Shown here: positions 16,224 through 24,678 of the stretch, in pieces
Position numbering within the stretch: position 1 is the first letter of the stretch
How the letters are laid out: every line of letters begins with the position of its first letter
Source of the DNA: JAPLGZ01 sp038318235
GTDB taxonomy: Bacteria > Chloroflexota > Anaerolineae > Caldilineales > Caldilineaceae
Assembly: GCA_038318235.1 (NCBI GenBank)
Contig: JBBQBY010000004.1
Location: 1-42,320, forward strand
Direction: 5' to 3'
Length of the DNA stretch: 42,320 bases
The notes under the pieces: generated by a model
What the model saw: only the letters and a program-made list of their open reading frames with translations
What the model was told of the DNA's origin: nothing
The model's database searches: none
Made by a program: the position numbers and the translations under genes

Positions 16224-18074
16224 TTGAGCGTTTGTCCACTGTGTGGCAGACAAGTTGATGCCCAATTGCTGGCCAAGAGCCGCGAATTACGGGCACCAAT
16301 TGTGCAACTGATCCGGCAGACCAAGCCGAATTGGAACCCACAAGTTGGCCTTTGCCCTAGCTGTGCCCTCGAATATACCGCGCACTTGATCGCGCAGCGC
16401 AGCCCCACCTCGCTGCACACCACAACCAATCCGCCGACTACTTTCCCCTACTACCACAGAGTCGAAGAAACCGTCCTCAGTCAACCGGAGCGTTTACCCG
16501 ATTACGCGACCTTTAGTGGCCGGGGTGTTACGATTGCCTTTTTGGATAGTGGTTATTATCCGCATCCCGATTTAAGCCGCGCACCAACTTGGCCAGAACC
16601 CATGCCAGAATGGGCCCGCTTGACACCGGACGAATGGCAGACCAGGCTGCACCAAGCCGGCTCACGTTTGGTGCAATATGTAGATTTGACCCACAACCGC
16701 CAACGCACCGGTCTCGATCAGCGCGCCCTCTGGGATGGCGATCCAGATAGCTGGCATGGCCAGATGACCACAGTGTTGGCGGCTGGCAACGGTTTGTTAA
16801 GCAATGGCCATTTTCGCGGTTACGCCCCGCAATCCAACATTTTGGCGATTAAGATCGGGCGCGGTGGTGGCCGGATTCCCGAAGAAGACATTTTACGCGG
16901 CTTAGAATGGCTGCTGCACGATGACCAGTGGCGCCGCTACAACGTGCGTGTCCTCAATATCAGCGTGGGGGGTGACGTGCCGGAAACCTGGCAAAATAAT
17001 GCCGTTTGCCAAGCCGCCGAAGCATTGAGCGCCAAAGGTGTCCTGATTGCTGCGGCCGCGGGCAATCGCGGCCGGCCTGAACTATTAGCGCCTGCGCAGG
17101 CGCCTTCGGTGATCACCGTCGGCGGTTATGACGATGCCAACCGGTCATGGTCGCCAAACGTGCCCGCCGAACGCGCCCGGTTGACCCTCTACCCCCATAA
17201 CTATGGCGTGGTGATCGGGGCGCATGGTACTGTGCATAAACCAGAACTCCTGGCGCCTGTCCGTTGGCTGCCTTCGCCGATCTTGCCACTGAGTCCAGTT
17301 TTTCGCGAAACCGTGGCGATTGGTGAGCTACGCGCTATTTTGCTGGCGCAGTATGAACAGGCACCCTTCGTGACCGCGCCAGACGACGAGGATGCCGAGC
17401 CGACCTGGCTACAAGCAACGTGGCAGGCGGTGTGTAAAGGCATGAATGCCCACAAGTGGGTGCATCCCTATTATCAGCACGTCGATGGCACCAGTGTCGC
17501 TGTGGCCCAAGTCTCGGGTGTGGCGGCTCAAATGTTTGAAGCGAATCCCAATTTGACGGTGGCCGAGGCCCGCGCGTTTCTGCTGGCCACCGCACTGCCG
17601 TTTTTTCCACAATCGGTTGCCCAAACGGGGCATGGTATCCTCCAGCCCACCCAAGCCGTGGCCGCCGCTTTGCGCACCCCCAATGGCATCCTGGCCGATC
17701 TGCCGCAAAGCGCCACTTTGATCCACCCAGATGAGTTGCAAAATTGGCTGGATCAAGGTACAGTATCTGCTCTGGCCAATCAGCGCACAGGCGGCAATGC
17801 GCAAGCCATCTATTTTGGCTATTATGCCCCTCAAGCCACTGCGGTGAGTTTGCTTGGCTCTTTTAATCGTTGGCAACCTGGTCAATTGCCTTTGCAGCGC
17901 TTATCCTGTGGTTGGTGGCAAATTATCGTTTTTTTAGAGCGAGGCAACCATACCTATCGCTTCTGGATCGATACCGGGCCTTACACACCGGCTGTCTGGC
18001 AGCCAGATCCCGAAAATCCGCTGCGCCAGGAGAGTGGCTATGAGCAGAGCCATAGCGTCGTTGTGGTAGCGTAG
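16224..18074 (+). CDS. Subtilisin-like serine protease with N-terminal zinc ribbon and C-terminal CBM48-like domain
   Basis: A 616-aa S8 peptidase with an unusual layout. Residues about 3-50 carry CPLCGR and CPSC, forming a zinc-ribbon-like element. The protease domain has D108 (FLDSGYYPHPDL), H178 (WHGQM), oxyanion N281 (AAGNRG) and nucleophile S424 (DGTSVA), so the triad is intact. Between the oxyanion and Ser regions lies a long insert (about 300-405). Residues about 525-616 (IYFGYYAPQATAVSLLGSFN, GWWQIIVFLERGNHTYRFW) look like a CBM48/AMPK-glycogen-binding sandwich. There is no signal peptide, so an intracellular protease is likely. TTG 16224 is chosen for its AGGAG six bases upstream. 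It is coupled to the preceding 137-aa gene. Confidence 0.88.
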   Translation: MSVCPLCGRQVDAQLLAKSRELRAPIVQLIRQTKPNWNPQVGLCPSCALEYTAHLIAQRSPTSLHTTTNPPTTFPYYHRVEETVLSQPERLPDYATFSGRGVTIAFLDSGYYPHPDLSRAPTWPEPMPEWARLTPDEWQTRLHQAGSRLVQYVDLTHNRQRTGLDQRALWDGDPDSWHGQMTTVLAAGNGLLSNGHFRGYAPQSNILAIKIGRGGGRIPEEDILRGLEWLLHDDQWRRYNVRVLNISVGGDVPETWQNNAVCQAAEALSAKGVLIAAAAGNRGRPELLAPAQAPSVITVGGYDDANRSWSPNVPAERARLTLYPHNYGVVIGAHGTVHKPELLAPVRWLPSPILPLSPVFRETVAIGELRAILLAQYEQAPFVTAPDDEDAEPTWLQATWQAVCKGMNAHKWVHPYYQHVDGTSVAVAQVSGVAAQMFEANPNLTVAEARAFLLATALPFFPQSVAQTGHGILQPTQAVAAALRTPNGILADLPQSATLIHPDELQNWLDQGTVSALANQRTGGNAQAIYFGYYAPQATAVSLLGSFNRWQPGQLPLQRLSCGWWQIIVFLERGNHTYRFWIDTGPYTPAVWQPDPENPLRQESGYEQSHSVVVVA

Positions 18075-18160
18075 GAAAATCCAAATAATTAATCGTTAAC
18101 GGTCGGCGTATCCTGTCCTTAGCAATTAATAATTAATTGCTTAGGCGCGATCAAAGCATA

Positions 18161-18269
18161 AAGGATCCAGTAGGTGCGTGCTTGTAGCCGCACCATTGGG
18201 GTATACGCAGCACGTGCGGCTAAAAGCATGCACCTACGCATGATTTTGTTCGGCAAACGCTGGATCCTT
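18161..18269. repeat. Nested palindromic element (AAGGATCCAG / GTAGGTGCGTGCT arms)
   Basis: The outer arm AAGGATCCAG at 18161-18170 is inverted at 18260-18269. The inner arm GTAGGTGCGTGCT (18170-18182) pairs imperfectly with AGCATGCACCTAC (18225-18237), and TAGCCGCAC pairs with GTGCGGCTA. The inner hairpin resembles that at 29483-29548. No ORF is seen between the subtilase and the heptamer array. Confidence 0.6.
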
Positions 18270-18290
18270 ATTTCATTGAAATGACCTAAT

Positions 18291-18392
<102 letters not shown>

Positions 18393-18423
18393 TGCTTGAT
18401 AATGATCGACAGTGCACAAATCA

Positions 18424-19140
18424 ATGCACAGAGAACATCACCGCTGGTATAGCCCGCGCCTGAATCGCGACATGGAATTGCTGATCCACGGCCATGCCGG
18501 GGCGCCCGTCTTGGTCTTTCCCACCAGCCAGGGGCGTTTTTATGAATACGAAGACCGGGGCATGGTGGCCGCACTGGGTGATTTTCTGGAAAAAGGTTGG
18601 TTTCAACTCTATTGCTTGGATAGCGTTGATGCTGAAAGCTTCTATTGCCGTTGGGCGCATCCATCTGGGCGCATCATCCGCCACTTGCAATATGAAGACT
18701 ACATCCTCAACGAAGTGCTCCCTTTAAGCCGCACCAAAAACGCTAATCCGTTTCTGATCGCGCATGGTTGCAGCTTTGGCGCTTACCATGCGGTGAATAT
18801 TGCCTTTCGTCATCCCCACCTGTTTGGCCGGGTGTTGGCGCTGAGCGGCAAGTATGATATGAGCGGTTTTTTCGATGGCTATTACGATGATAACATCTAT
18901 TTCAATACCCCCAGCCATTATGTGCCCAATCTTAGCGCTGGCCCACAGTTGGATGCCTTGCGCCGTTTGGATATTATCCTGGCGATTGGCCAAACTGATC
19001 CGAATGTCGCGAACAATCGCGCCTTGAGTCAGGCGCTCTGGGCCAAACAGATCGGGAACGCCCTACGCGAATGGGACGGTTGGAGCCATGACTGGCCGTA
19101 TTGGCAACAGATGGTGCGGATGTATATAGGCGGCGATTAG
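18424..19140 (+). CDS. Putative esterase, alpha/beta-hydrolase fold
   Basis: A 238-aa alpha/beta hydrolase of the putative-esterase (esterase D-like) group. The N-terminal HRWYSPRLNRDMELLIHGH then PVLVFPTSQGRFYEYEDRG is a strongly conserved start in this subfamily. The nucleophile is S117 in HGCSFG. The acid is probably the Asp of IGQTDPN and the base the His of GWSHDWPYW. No signal peptide. ATG 18424 is preferred because MHREHHRWYS fits the family; a GTG at 18412 would add four residues, and neither has a clear ribosome site. It is followed, after a heptamer hairpin, by an ATP-grasp gene on the same strand. Substrate unknown. Confidence 0.82.
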   Translation: MHREHHRWYSPRLNRDMELLIHGHAGAPVLVFPTSQGRFYEYEDRGMVAALGDFLEKGWFQLYCLDSVDAESFYCRWAHPSGRIIRHLQYEDYILNEVLPLSRTKNANPFLIAHGCSFGAYHAVNIAFRHPHLFGRVLALSGKYDMSGFFDGYYDDNIYFNTPSHYVPNLSAGPQLDALRRLDIILAIGQTDPNVANNRALSQALWAKQIGNALREWDGWSHDWPYWQQMVRMYIGGD

Positions 19141-19265
19141 ATTTACGATTTACGATTTACGAAGAGATCTCGTCGTCATAAATTCTTCTGCTTTCAATAA
19201 TGCATCGCCGAAAGCAGAGGCACCGTGGCCGCCGAGACGATTTCGTAAATCGTAAATCGTAAATT
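19140..19265. repeat. Inverted heptamer arrays (GATTTAC x3 / GTAAATC x3) around an inner hairpin
   Basis: Three GATTTAC units (19140-19160) face GTAAATC, GTAAATC, GTAAATT (19245-19265). Between them TCTGCTTTC and GAAAGCAGA form a second hairpin. The first unit starts on the last base of the esterase stop codon. The structure fills most of the spacer before the ATP-grasp gene. Confidence 0.85.
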
Positions 19266-19303
19266 CTCTCATAAACAGTGTAATCAGCGACGCGGAGGCT
19301 ATT

Positions 19304-20230
19304 ATGGGCGACATCAAAAAGATTGGGCTGATCGTTGGACGCGAATGGAGCTTTCCACCAGCGTTTTTGGCGGAAGTGAATCAGCGAGATGCTGGCGTGG
19401 TGGCAGAATACGTCAAACTAGGTGGCACGCGCATGAATGAACCCTGCGCGTATGCCGTCTTGATCGACCGCATCAGCCATGAAGTTCCCTATTATCGCAC
19501 CTATTTGAAAAATGCCATGCTCCAAGGCGCCTATATTATCAACAACCCTTTCTGGTGGAGCGCTGATGATAAATTTTTTGGCGCCAGCCTGATCACCAAG
19601 TTGGGGCTGGCTTCGCCCAAAACGCTTGTGCTGCCCTCGAAAGAATATGTGGAGGGTGTGATCAGCGAAAGTCTGCGCAACTTGGAATATCCACTCGACT
19701 GGCTAGGGATTATCAATTATGTCGGGCTGCCTGCGATCCTTAAAGATGCCTGGGGCGGTGGTTGGAAGAACGTCTACAAGGTGAATACCCTCGAAGAGTT
19801 GTGGCAAGCCTATGACGAGACCGGCACCCTCTGTATGGTGTTACAGGAATTCATCCAGTGGGATCAATTTGTGCGCTGCGTCTGTATTGGGCAAGAGAAT
19901 ATCATGCCGATCAAGTACGATCCCGGCGAGCGTCGTTATCTGATTGAGCACGACCACCTGTCACCTGAGTTGGGCGAACGCGTCATCAATGATGCGCGTA
20001 CGATCAACCGTGCCCTGGGTTATGATATGAACAGTATCGAGTTCGCCGTCAAAGATGGGGTGCCCTATGCCATCGACTTTATGAACGCCGCGCCTGATAT
20101 GGATATCAATAGTCTGACGCCCCATTATTTTGAGTGGGTGGTCAAGGCGATGGCCGATTTTTGTATCGAAATGGCGCTGCACCCCAAGCCGCAACGCCAG
20201 GAGCAGCGCTGGTCGCGGTATTTGCCGTAA
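19304..20230 (+). CDS. ATP-grasp domain protein (RimK-like ligase)
   Basis: A 308-aa ATP-grasp protein. These enzymes activate a carboxylate as acyl-phosphate and join it to an amine or thiol. Supporting features are the central LPAILKDAWGGGWKNVYKV lysine/glycine-rich nucleotide loop (about 145-165), MVLQEFIQWDQFVRC (adenine and phosphate contacts), and NSIEFAVKDGVPYAIDFMNAAPD near 246-268, whose E, D and N are the expected Mg2+ ligands. The N-terminal part includes a preATP-grasp-like segment ending ASPKTLVLP. The ribosome site is GGAG before ATG 19304. Pairing with an esterase suggests a small peptide- or amide-forming pathway, by inference. The substrate cannot be read. Confidence 0.8.
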   Translation: MGDIKKIGLIVGREWSFPPAFLAEVNQRDAGVVAEYVKLGGTRMNEPCAYAVLIDRISHEVPYYRTYLKNAMLQGAYIINNPFWWSADDKFFGASLITKLGLASPKTLVLPSKEYVEGVISESLRNLEYPLDWLGIINYVGLPAILKDAWGGGWKNVYKVNTLEELWQAYDETGTLCMVLQEFIQWDQFVRCVCIGQENIMPIKYDPGERRYLIEHDHLSPELGERVINDARTINRALGYDMNSIEFAVKDGVPYAIDFMNAAPDMDINSLTPHYFEWVVKAMADFCIEMALHPKPQRQEQRWSRYLP

Positions 20231-20261
20231 ATGGGGACCCCAAGTTTAGGAAGGTACGGAT

Positions 20262-20315
20262 CTTCCGGGAAGGGTTTTTCGACCAGTGTCTGAACGAATC
20301 AAGCCTTCCCGGAAG
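20262..20315. repeat. Palindromic element CTTCCGGGAAGG...CCTTCCCGGAAG, copy 1
   Basis: A 54-bp element with 12-base arms (20262-20273 and 20304-20315). It is clearly homologous along its whole length to 39049-39103 (same loop words GAAGGGT, TTTTCG, CTGA, GAAT, GCCTTCCCG). A further TCTTCCGGGAAGCGG occurs at 20345-20359, and TTGGAAGATT and TTGGAAGATC nearby, so this 240-bp spacer seems built from several decayed copies. No gene is seen between the ATP-grasp stop and the DUF4112 start. Confidence 0.65.
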
Positions 20316-20472
20316 ACGGCTGACCACCAATCAGCCCCGTAGGATCTTCCGGGAAGCGGTCAGGACCCCGCTGGTTAACGAACCAAGCTTGGAAGATTTT
20401 CCCCCTCAACGGCTGGTCTCTCGTTTGGAAGATCGCCGGACCAGCGCAACACACGCACAGGAAGTTATAAGC

Positions 20473-20982
20473 ATGACAACTAATCTCAACCAAAACGACC
20501 AGCATAGCCAGACCAGACTGGCTCGGGTGGAGCGCTTGGCTTGGCTGCTGGACAACTCGATCCATGTCCCGCTTATCAACTACCGTATTGGGCTTGATGC
20601 TGTAATTGGCCTGATTCCGGGCTTGGGTGATTTCGCCGGTCTAATCTTGTCTGCCTTTATCGTGATCCAAGCCATGCGTTTTGGCATACCTTGGAAGACG
20701 CTCCTGCGCATGGTCTTCAATATTACCTTCGAAGCGCTGATCGGTCTGGTGCCTGTGCTTGGCGACGTGTTTGATGCCACCTTTAAGGCCAATGCGCGCA
20801 ATGCGCGCCTGTTGACCCTCGCCATTGATCAGCAGCAACTCGGTCGCCCGATCAGCGGTAAAGCTGCCGGAAAAGGCGCAATTGTCGTCATTCTTGGTCT
20901 CTTAGTCGGGATCATCGTCCTGATTGGGGGCGCTGGGCTTGCCTTGTTTTGGGTCTTACTTTTGCAACTGCGAAATTATTAA
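20473..20982 (+). CDS. DUF4112 membrane protein
   Basis: A 169-aa protein. The core LARVERLAWLLDNSI, then GLDAVIGLIPGLGDFAGLILSAFIVI and ALIGLVPVLGDVFDATFKAN, is the DUF4112 signature with its two paired P-x-LGD motifs. Three to four membrane segments: about residues 48-75, 85-100 and 135-163. ATG 20473 is chosen for AGGAAG eight bases before it; the open frame extends 113 codons upstream, but that part is translated palindromic repeat. Function unknown in the family; location in the cytoplasmic membrane is expected. Confidence 0.85.
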   Translation: MTTNLNQNDQHSQTRLARVERLAWLLDNSIHVPLINYRIGLDAVIGLIPGLGDFAGLILSAFIVIQAMRFGIPWKTLLRMVFNITFEALIGLVPVLGDVFDATFKANARNARLLTLAIDQQQLGRPISGKAAGKGAIVVILGLLVGIIVLIGGAGLALFWVLLLQLRNY

Positions 20983-21055
20983 ATTCGTTCCATCCTCCTA
21001 TCTAGCACCGTCTGCGTAACATGCGTTATTGATTTTTGCCAAGCTGGCGAAGCAT

Positions 21056-21457
21056 TCATGGCGCGCCCTCTCTGGGCCTCGACGCCGGGGTAGGGCTGGG
21101 CAGTGGATTAGCTGGCGTAGATGATGGCGGCGGCGTGGCTGGAACATACCCCGGCAATCCACCAGCGATTTTGGCTTCCCAGGCGCGCTGCTCGGCTGCT
21201 TTTCCACCGTTGCCAGTTTCATGTTCGTAGTTTGAACGTATCCTGGCACTGATTCGCTGCCTGCTGGCAAATGTTTCCGATTTCCGCCCGGGCATTGTCA
21301 AAACCTCGCTCACATTTCGTTGCCCCATCCGTGCAATAGCTGGCACCATTGTCCTTGTATCGGGCCAATGCTTTTGACTGCGTTGGTTCCATGACTGCTT
21401 CGGGTTTATTTTTGTCCTGTACCTGAACGACTTTATTAATTTCTCGATAAAATTCAA
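21056..21457 (-). pseudogene. Possible frameshifted remnant of a small cysteine- and proline-rich protein
   Basis: Two overlapping minus-strand frames read like one protein cut by a frameshift near 21225. Upstream, one frame gives KALARYKDNGASYC, then CERGFDNARAEIGNICQQAA and QCQDTF, with regularly spaced cysteines and no start codon of its own. Downstream, another frame gives KAAEQRAWEAKIAGGLPGYVP followed by a PPPSSTPANPLPSPTP tail typical of a C-terminal extension. Neither frame alone looks like a gene. I do not recognise a family. It could equally be non-coding. The surrounding 565 bases between the DUF4112 and LLM genes contain nothing else I can support. Confidence 0.3.
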
Positions 21458-21564
21458 TTATTTCGCGATTTTTTCGCGCCTATATGTTATATGTTTATTC
21501 AATCCTGCAAACCCTATCGATCGCGAATTATGGAATTAGCCAATCATCGAAGAAAGGGGTTCGT

Positions 21565-22527
21565 ATGCAGCTTTCCATCACCATCGAAGGCCATTTTGGC
21601 CTGACTTGGGCCAGTTGGCAGCAACTGACAATTGAAATTGAACGGCTGGGCTTCGCTGGCATCTTCCGTTCCGACCATTTAACCCAAATGGAGCCACCGA
21701 ATATGGCGGCCTTAGAAGCGCTGGTTTCACTGGCTTATCTCGCCAGCAACAGCCGCACCGTGCATTTTGGCACATTGGTAGCACCACTCTCCTTTCATGA
21801 TCCAATCCTGTTAGCGCGCCAGGCCATGGCGATTGACGACCTGAGCGGCGGGCGTATGATCCTCGGCATTGGCGCGGGCTGGATGGAACGCGAACATGCC
21901 ATGTTTGGCTACAATCTTGGCGCTATCTCGACGCGGCTAGCTCGGCTTGAAGAAGGGGTGGCCGTGATCGCCGCCTTGATCCGCAACTCAGAACCAGTTA
22001 CCTTTGCCGGTAACTTCTATCAACTGCGCGAGGCGCAATTATTGCCCCGCCCCCAACGCCCAACACCCATCCTGATCGGTGGCAACGGCCCTAAACGCAC
22101 GCTTCCCCTGGTGGCGCGTTATGCCGATATCTGGAATTGCCAGGTTGCGTCTGTCGAGATATTTCAGGCGCGTTCCCAATTATTGGACGAACTGCTCCTG
22201 GCGGCAGGGCGGCAACCGGCTGATGTCAAACGCACGGTCATGTTGCCTGTCCTTTGCTGGCGCAACGCAGATGAACTGGAGCGCTTGGCGCAAGGGTTAC
22301 GGCGCGCTTCGGCGCGACTTGCTCCCCTGGCCGCTACGGAGATAGCCGCATACTTGCGTGAACAACTTGCCGCCATAACCGGTAGTCCTGAACAGGTGAC
22401 GGAGCAGATCCTGGCTTATGCCCGCGCTGGCGCGGAGGAGATGATGATCCAATGGATCCTTGTGGATGAGATACTGGGATTAGAAATTCTTGGCAAGGAT
22501 GTGCTGCCTGCGGTGATAACTCATTAA
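21565..22527 (+). CDS. LLM-class (luciferase-like, probably F420-dependent) oxidoreductase
   Basis: A 320-aa TIM-barrel oxidoreductase of the luciferase-like monooxygenase superfamily, close to the F420-dependent group. Signatures: LGFAGIFRSDHL (about 28-39), FGTLVAPLSFHDPILLARQAMAIDDLSGGRMILGIGAGW (about 71-110), the EREHAMFGY segment, and RPTPILIGGNGPKRTLPLVARYADIWN. Such enzymes use F420H2 or FMNH2 as diffusible hydride carrier. ATG 21565 follows AAAGGGG. It is the first of four same-strand genes (hydrolase, methyltransferase and SARP-like regulator follow), though 149 bases with a decayed palindrome separate it from the next. Substrate unknown. Confidence 0.85.
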   Translation: MQLSITIEGHFGLTWASWQQLTIEIERLGFAGIFRSDHLTQMEPPNMAALEALVSLAYLASNSRTVHFGTLVAPLSFHDPILLARQAMAIDDLSGGRMILGIGAGWMEREHAMFGYNLGAISTRLARLEEGVAVIAALIRNSEPVTFAGNFYQLREAQLLPRPQRPTPILIGGNGPKRTLPLVARYADIWNCQVASVEIFQARSQLLDELLLAAGRQPADVKRTVMLPVLCWRNADELERLAQGLRRASARLAPLAATEIAAYLREQLAAITGSPEQVTEQILAYARAGAEEMMIQWILVDEILGLEILGKDVLPAVITH

Positions 22528-22676
22528 GTTCTCCAAAAATAGAATTGTGAGTAAACATTATCATGACTCGCACAAAAGTGAAGTCAGTTAGAGACGCACC
22601 ATGTTGGGTGGATCAGCTTCCTAGAAGCGGACTGGTCCATTCCGATAATTTCTAATAATTCAGGAGGATTTGCGAC

Positions 22677-23480
22677 ATGCATGTTGAAACTGGAATGGCA
22701 AAGGTAAACGACACCCAACTTTATTATGAGGTTGCCGGGCATGGGCCTTCACTTGTGCTCCTTCACGGCTTCCTGCTGGACACCCGCATGTGGGATGATC
22801 AATTCGCAGCGTTTGCACAACAGTATCGCGTCGTTCGCTATGATGTCCGCGGTTTTGGTAGGTCGGCAATGCCGACTGGGGAAGTTTACGCCCATACCGA
22901 TGATTTGAAGGCGCTATTGAATTATTTGGGGATCGATCAAGCTCACATTGTTGGGTTGTCCATGGGCGGAGAGATTGCCATCAATTTCGCGCTGACCTAC
23001 CCAGAAATTGCGACCACGCTGATCGTGGCCGATCCTTTGCTGGATGGTCACTCATCACCCGAACTTGATCAATCGATGTTACCAATTATTGAACGAGCAT
23101 CTACAGCAGGTGGAAAAGCCGCTAATGCGCTCTTACTTGATCATGTAATCTTCGCTCCTGCCCGGGATCACCCGAAGGTTAGTGCCCGCCTAGCGCAGAT
23201 GCTGACTGAAAATTCGGGCTGGCAGTGGGTAAACGATGGTTCGCCTCGTCCAATGGAACCACCCGCCGACTCGCGTTTAGACACGATCACGGCGCCCACA
23301 CTCGTTATTCATGGTGAACGCGATATGGCAACTTTTCGGGAAATTACGAATATCCTGGGCGCGCAAGTGCCTCAAGCGAGCATGGTCATATTACCGGGTG
23401 TCGGCCATATGTCTAACATGGAAGCGCCCGCGTTATTTAATACGGCCGTTCTCTCTTTTCTAGAGCGTAAAACCGAGTGA
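22677..23480 (+). CDS. Alpha/beta hydrolase
   Basis: A 267-aa alpha/beta hydrolase. It shows the oxyanion HGFLLDTRMWD, the D-R-G-F-G strand-turn, nucleophile S95 in GLSMGG, acid D216 in HGERD and base H244 in GVGHMSN, so the triad is complete. It resembles the 3-oxoadipate enol-lactonase/carboxylesterase branch rather than epoxide or haloalkane types, which is a weak assignment. AGGAGG before ATG 22677 is the strongest ribosome site in this group. It is 60 bases from the methyltransferase gene and likely cotranscribed. Confidence 0.88.
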   Translation: MHVETGMAKVNDTQLYYEVAGHGPSLVLLHGFLLDTRMWDDQFAAFAQQYRVVRYDVRGFGRSAMPTGEVYAHTDDLKALLNYLGIDQAHIVGLSMGGEIAINFALTYPEIATTLIVADPLLDGHSSPELDQSMLPIIERASTAGGKAANALLLDHVIFAPARDHPKVSARLAQMLTENSGWQWVNDGSPRPMEPPADSRLDTITAPTLVIHGERDMATFREITNILGAQVPQASMVILPGVGHMSNMEAPALFNTAVLSFLERKTE

Positions 23481-23540
23481 TTCATCACGCCCCTATGAAT
23501 ATGATGGCGTAATGTAAAGCGAAAGAGGAGAAGATTTTCT

Positions 23541-24632
23541 ATGACCAACCCATCAACCTTTAACCAAGCCAAAGCAGAAGCCTTTGCCGGCAAGGCGCTG
23601 AGCGACGCCAGCAGCGCGACAGTGACCATGATGGCCTATCTGGGCGATCGGCTCAACCTTTTCAAAACAATGGCGTATAGCGGCCCGATCACCAGTGGTG
23701 GGTTGGCGACACAGGCCAACGTGAATGCACGCTATACCCAAGAGTGGCTCAACGCAATGGTCTGTGCCGGCTATGTCGAGTATGACCCCAGCGCCGCAAC
23801 CTTCACCCTGCCGCCGGAACATGCACCCGTGCTGGCACAGGAAGCTGGACCGTTCTTCTTGGGTGGTTTCTACCAGGACTTTATCGGGGCGATTGAGCCT
23901 ATCGATCAGATTGCACGGGCGTTTAAGACTGGCGGTGGCGTTCCCCAATCCGCCTACGGCGACAATTTATGGTGTGGGCTGGACCGCATGACCTCGGCCT
24001 GGTTTGAAAACTTTTTGCTGCAAGTGTGGATTCCCTCGGTGCCCTCGGTGGAGGCAAAGCTCAAACAAGGCGCCCAAGTGGCGACCGTGACCAGTGTGGC
24101 CGATGTCGGATGCGGCTTTGGTCGGGCGCTGGTCAAATTAGCCCAAGCTTTCCCCAATTCCAGTTATGTAGGTTACGATATTTATGACCCCATGCTCGAG
24201 GGCGCACGCGCACTGGCGCAAGAAGCTGGGGTAGCCGACCGGGTGCGCTTTGAACAGTTGGATGCGGCCCAAGGCCTTCCCGGCCAATATGACCTGATTA
24301 CCACTTTTGATGTGTTGCATGATATGGTGAACCCACGTGCGGCGCTGCGCGCCATCCGTCAAGCTCTGAAGCCGGACGGCACCTACCTACTACTAGAGAT
24401 CAACAGTTCCGACAAGTTAGAAGAAAATATCGGTCCAATTGGCGCCATGCTCTATGGCGTTAGCGTACTCTATTGTATGAACGTTTCGTTGGCGCATGGG
24501 GGCGAAGGGTTGGGCACTTGTGGTCTGCCGCCGAGCAAAGTACAGGAGTATTGTCACGAAGCCGGGTTTACGCATATCAAACGCCTACCCTTTGAAAGCC
24601 CTTTGAACGTGCTGTATGAGGTGAAAGTGTAG
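23541..24632 (+). CDS. SAM-dependent class I methyltransferase with N-terminal winged helix
   Basis: A 363-aa protein. The N-terminal ~90 residues (LNLFKTMAYSGPITSGGLATQANVNARYTQEWLNAMVCAGYVE) form a dimerising winged-helix module like that of O-methyltransferases. The Rossmann methyltransferase domain carries motif I VADVGCGFGRAL (about 186-197), acidic SAM contact VGYDIYDP, motif TTFDVLHDM and post-motif GTYLLLEIN. This arrangement matches the Rv2258c-like family. GAGGAG precedes the ATG. It sits between a hydrolase and a SARP-like regulator in a tight same-strand group. Small-molecule methylation is likely; acceptor unknown. Confidence 0.87.
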   Translation: MTNPSTFNQAKAEAFAGKALSDASSATVTMMAYLGDRLNLFKTMAYSGPITSGGLATQANVNARYTQEWLNAMVCAGYVEYDPSAATFTLPPEHAPVLAQEAGPFFLGGFYQDFIGAIEPIDQIARAFKTGGGVPQSAYGDNLWCGLDRMTSAWFENFLLQVWIPSVPSVEAKLKQGAQVATVTSVADVGCGFGRALVKLAQAFPNSSYVGYDIYDPMLEGARALAQEAGVADRVRFEQLDAAQGLPGQYDLITTFDVLHDMVNPRAALRAIRQALKPDGTYLLLEINSSDKLEENIGPIGAMLYGVSVLYCMNVSLAHGGEGLGTCGLPPSKVQEYCHEAGFTHIKRLPFESPLNVLYEVKV

Positions 24633-24678
24633 CGGAGGGCGCTACATTGATCATTCGATAAGCGTTAGGAGCACCTGG

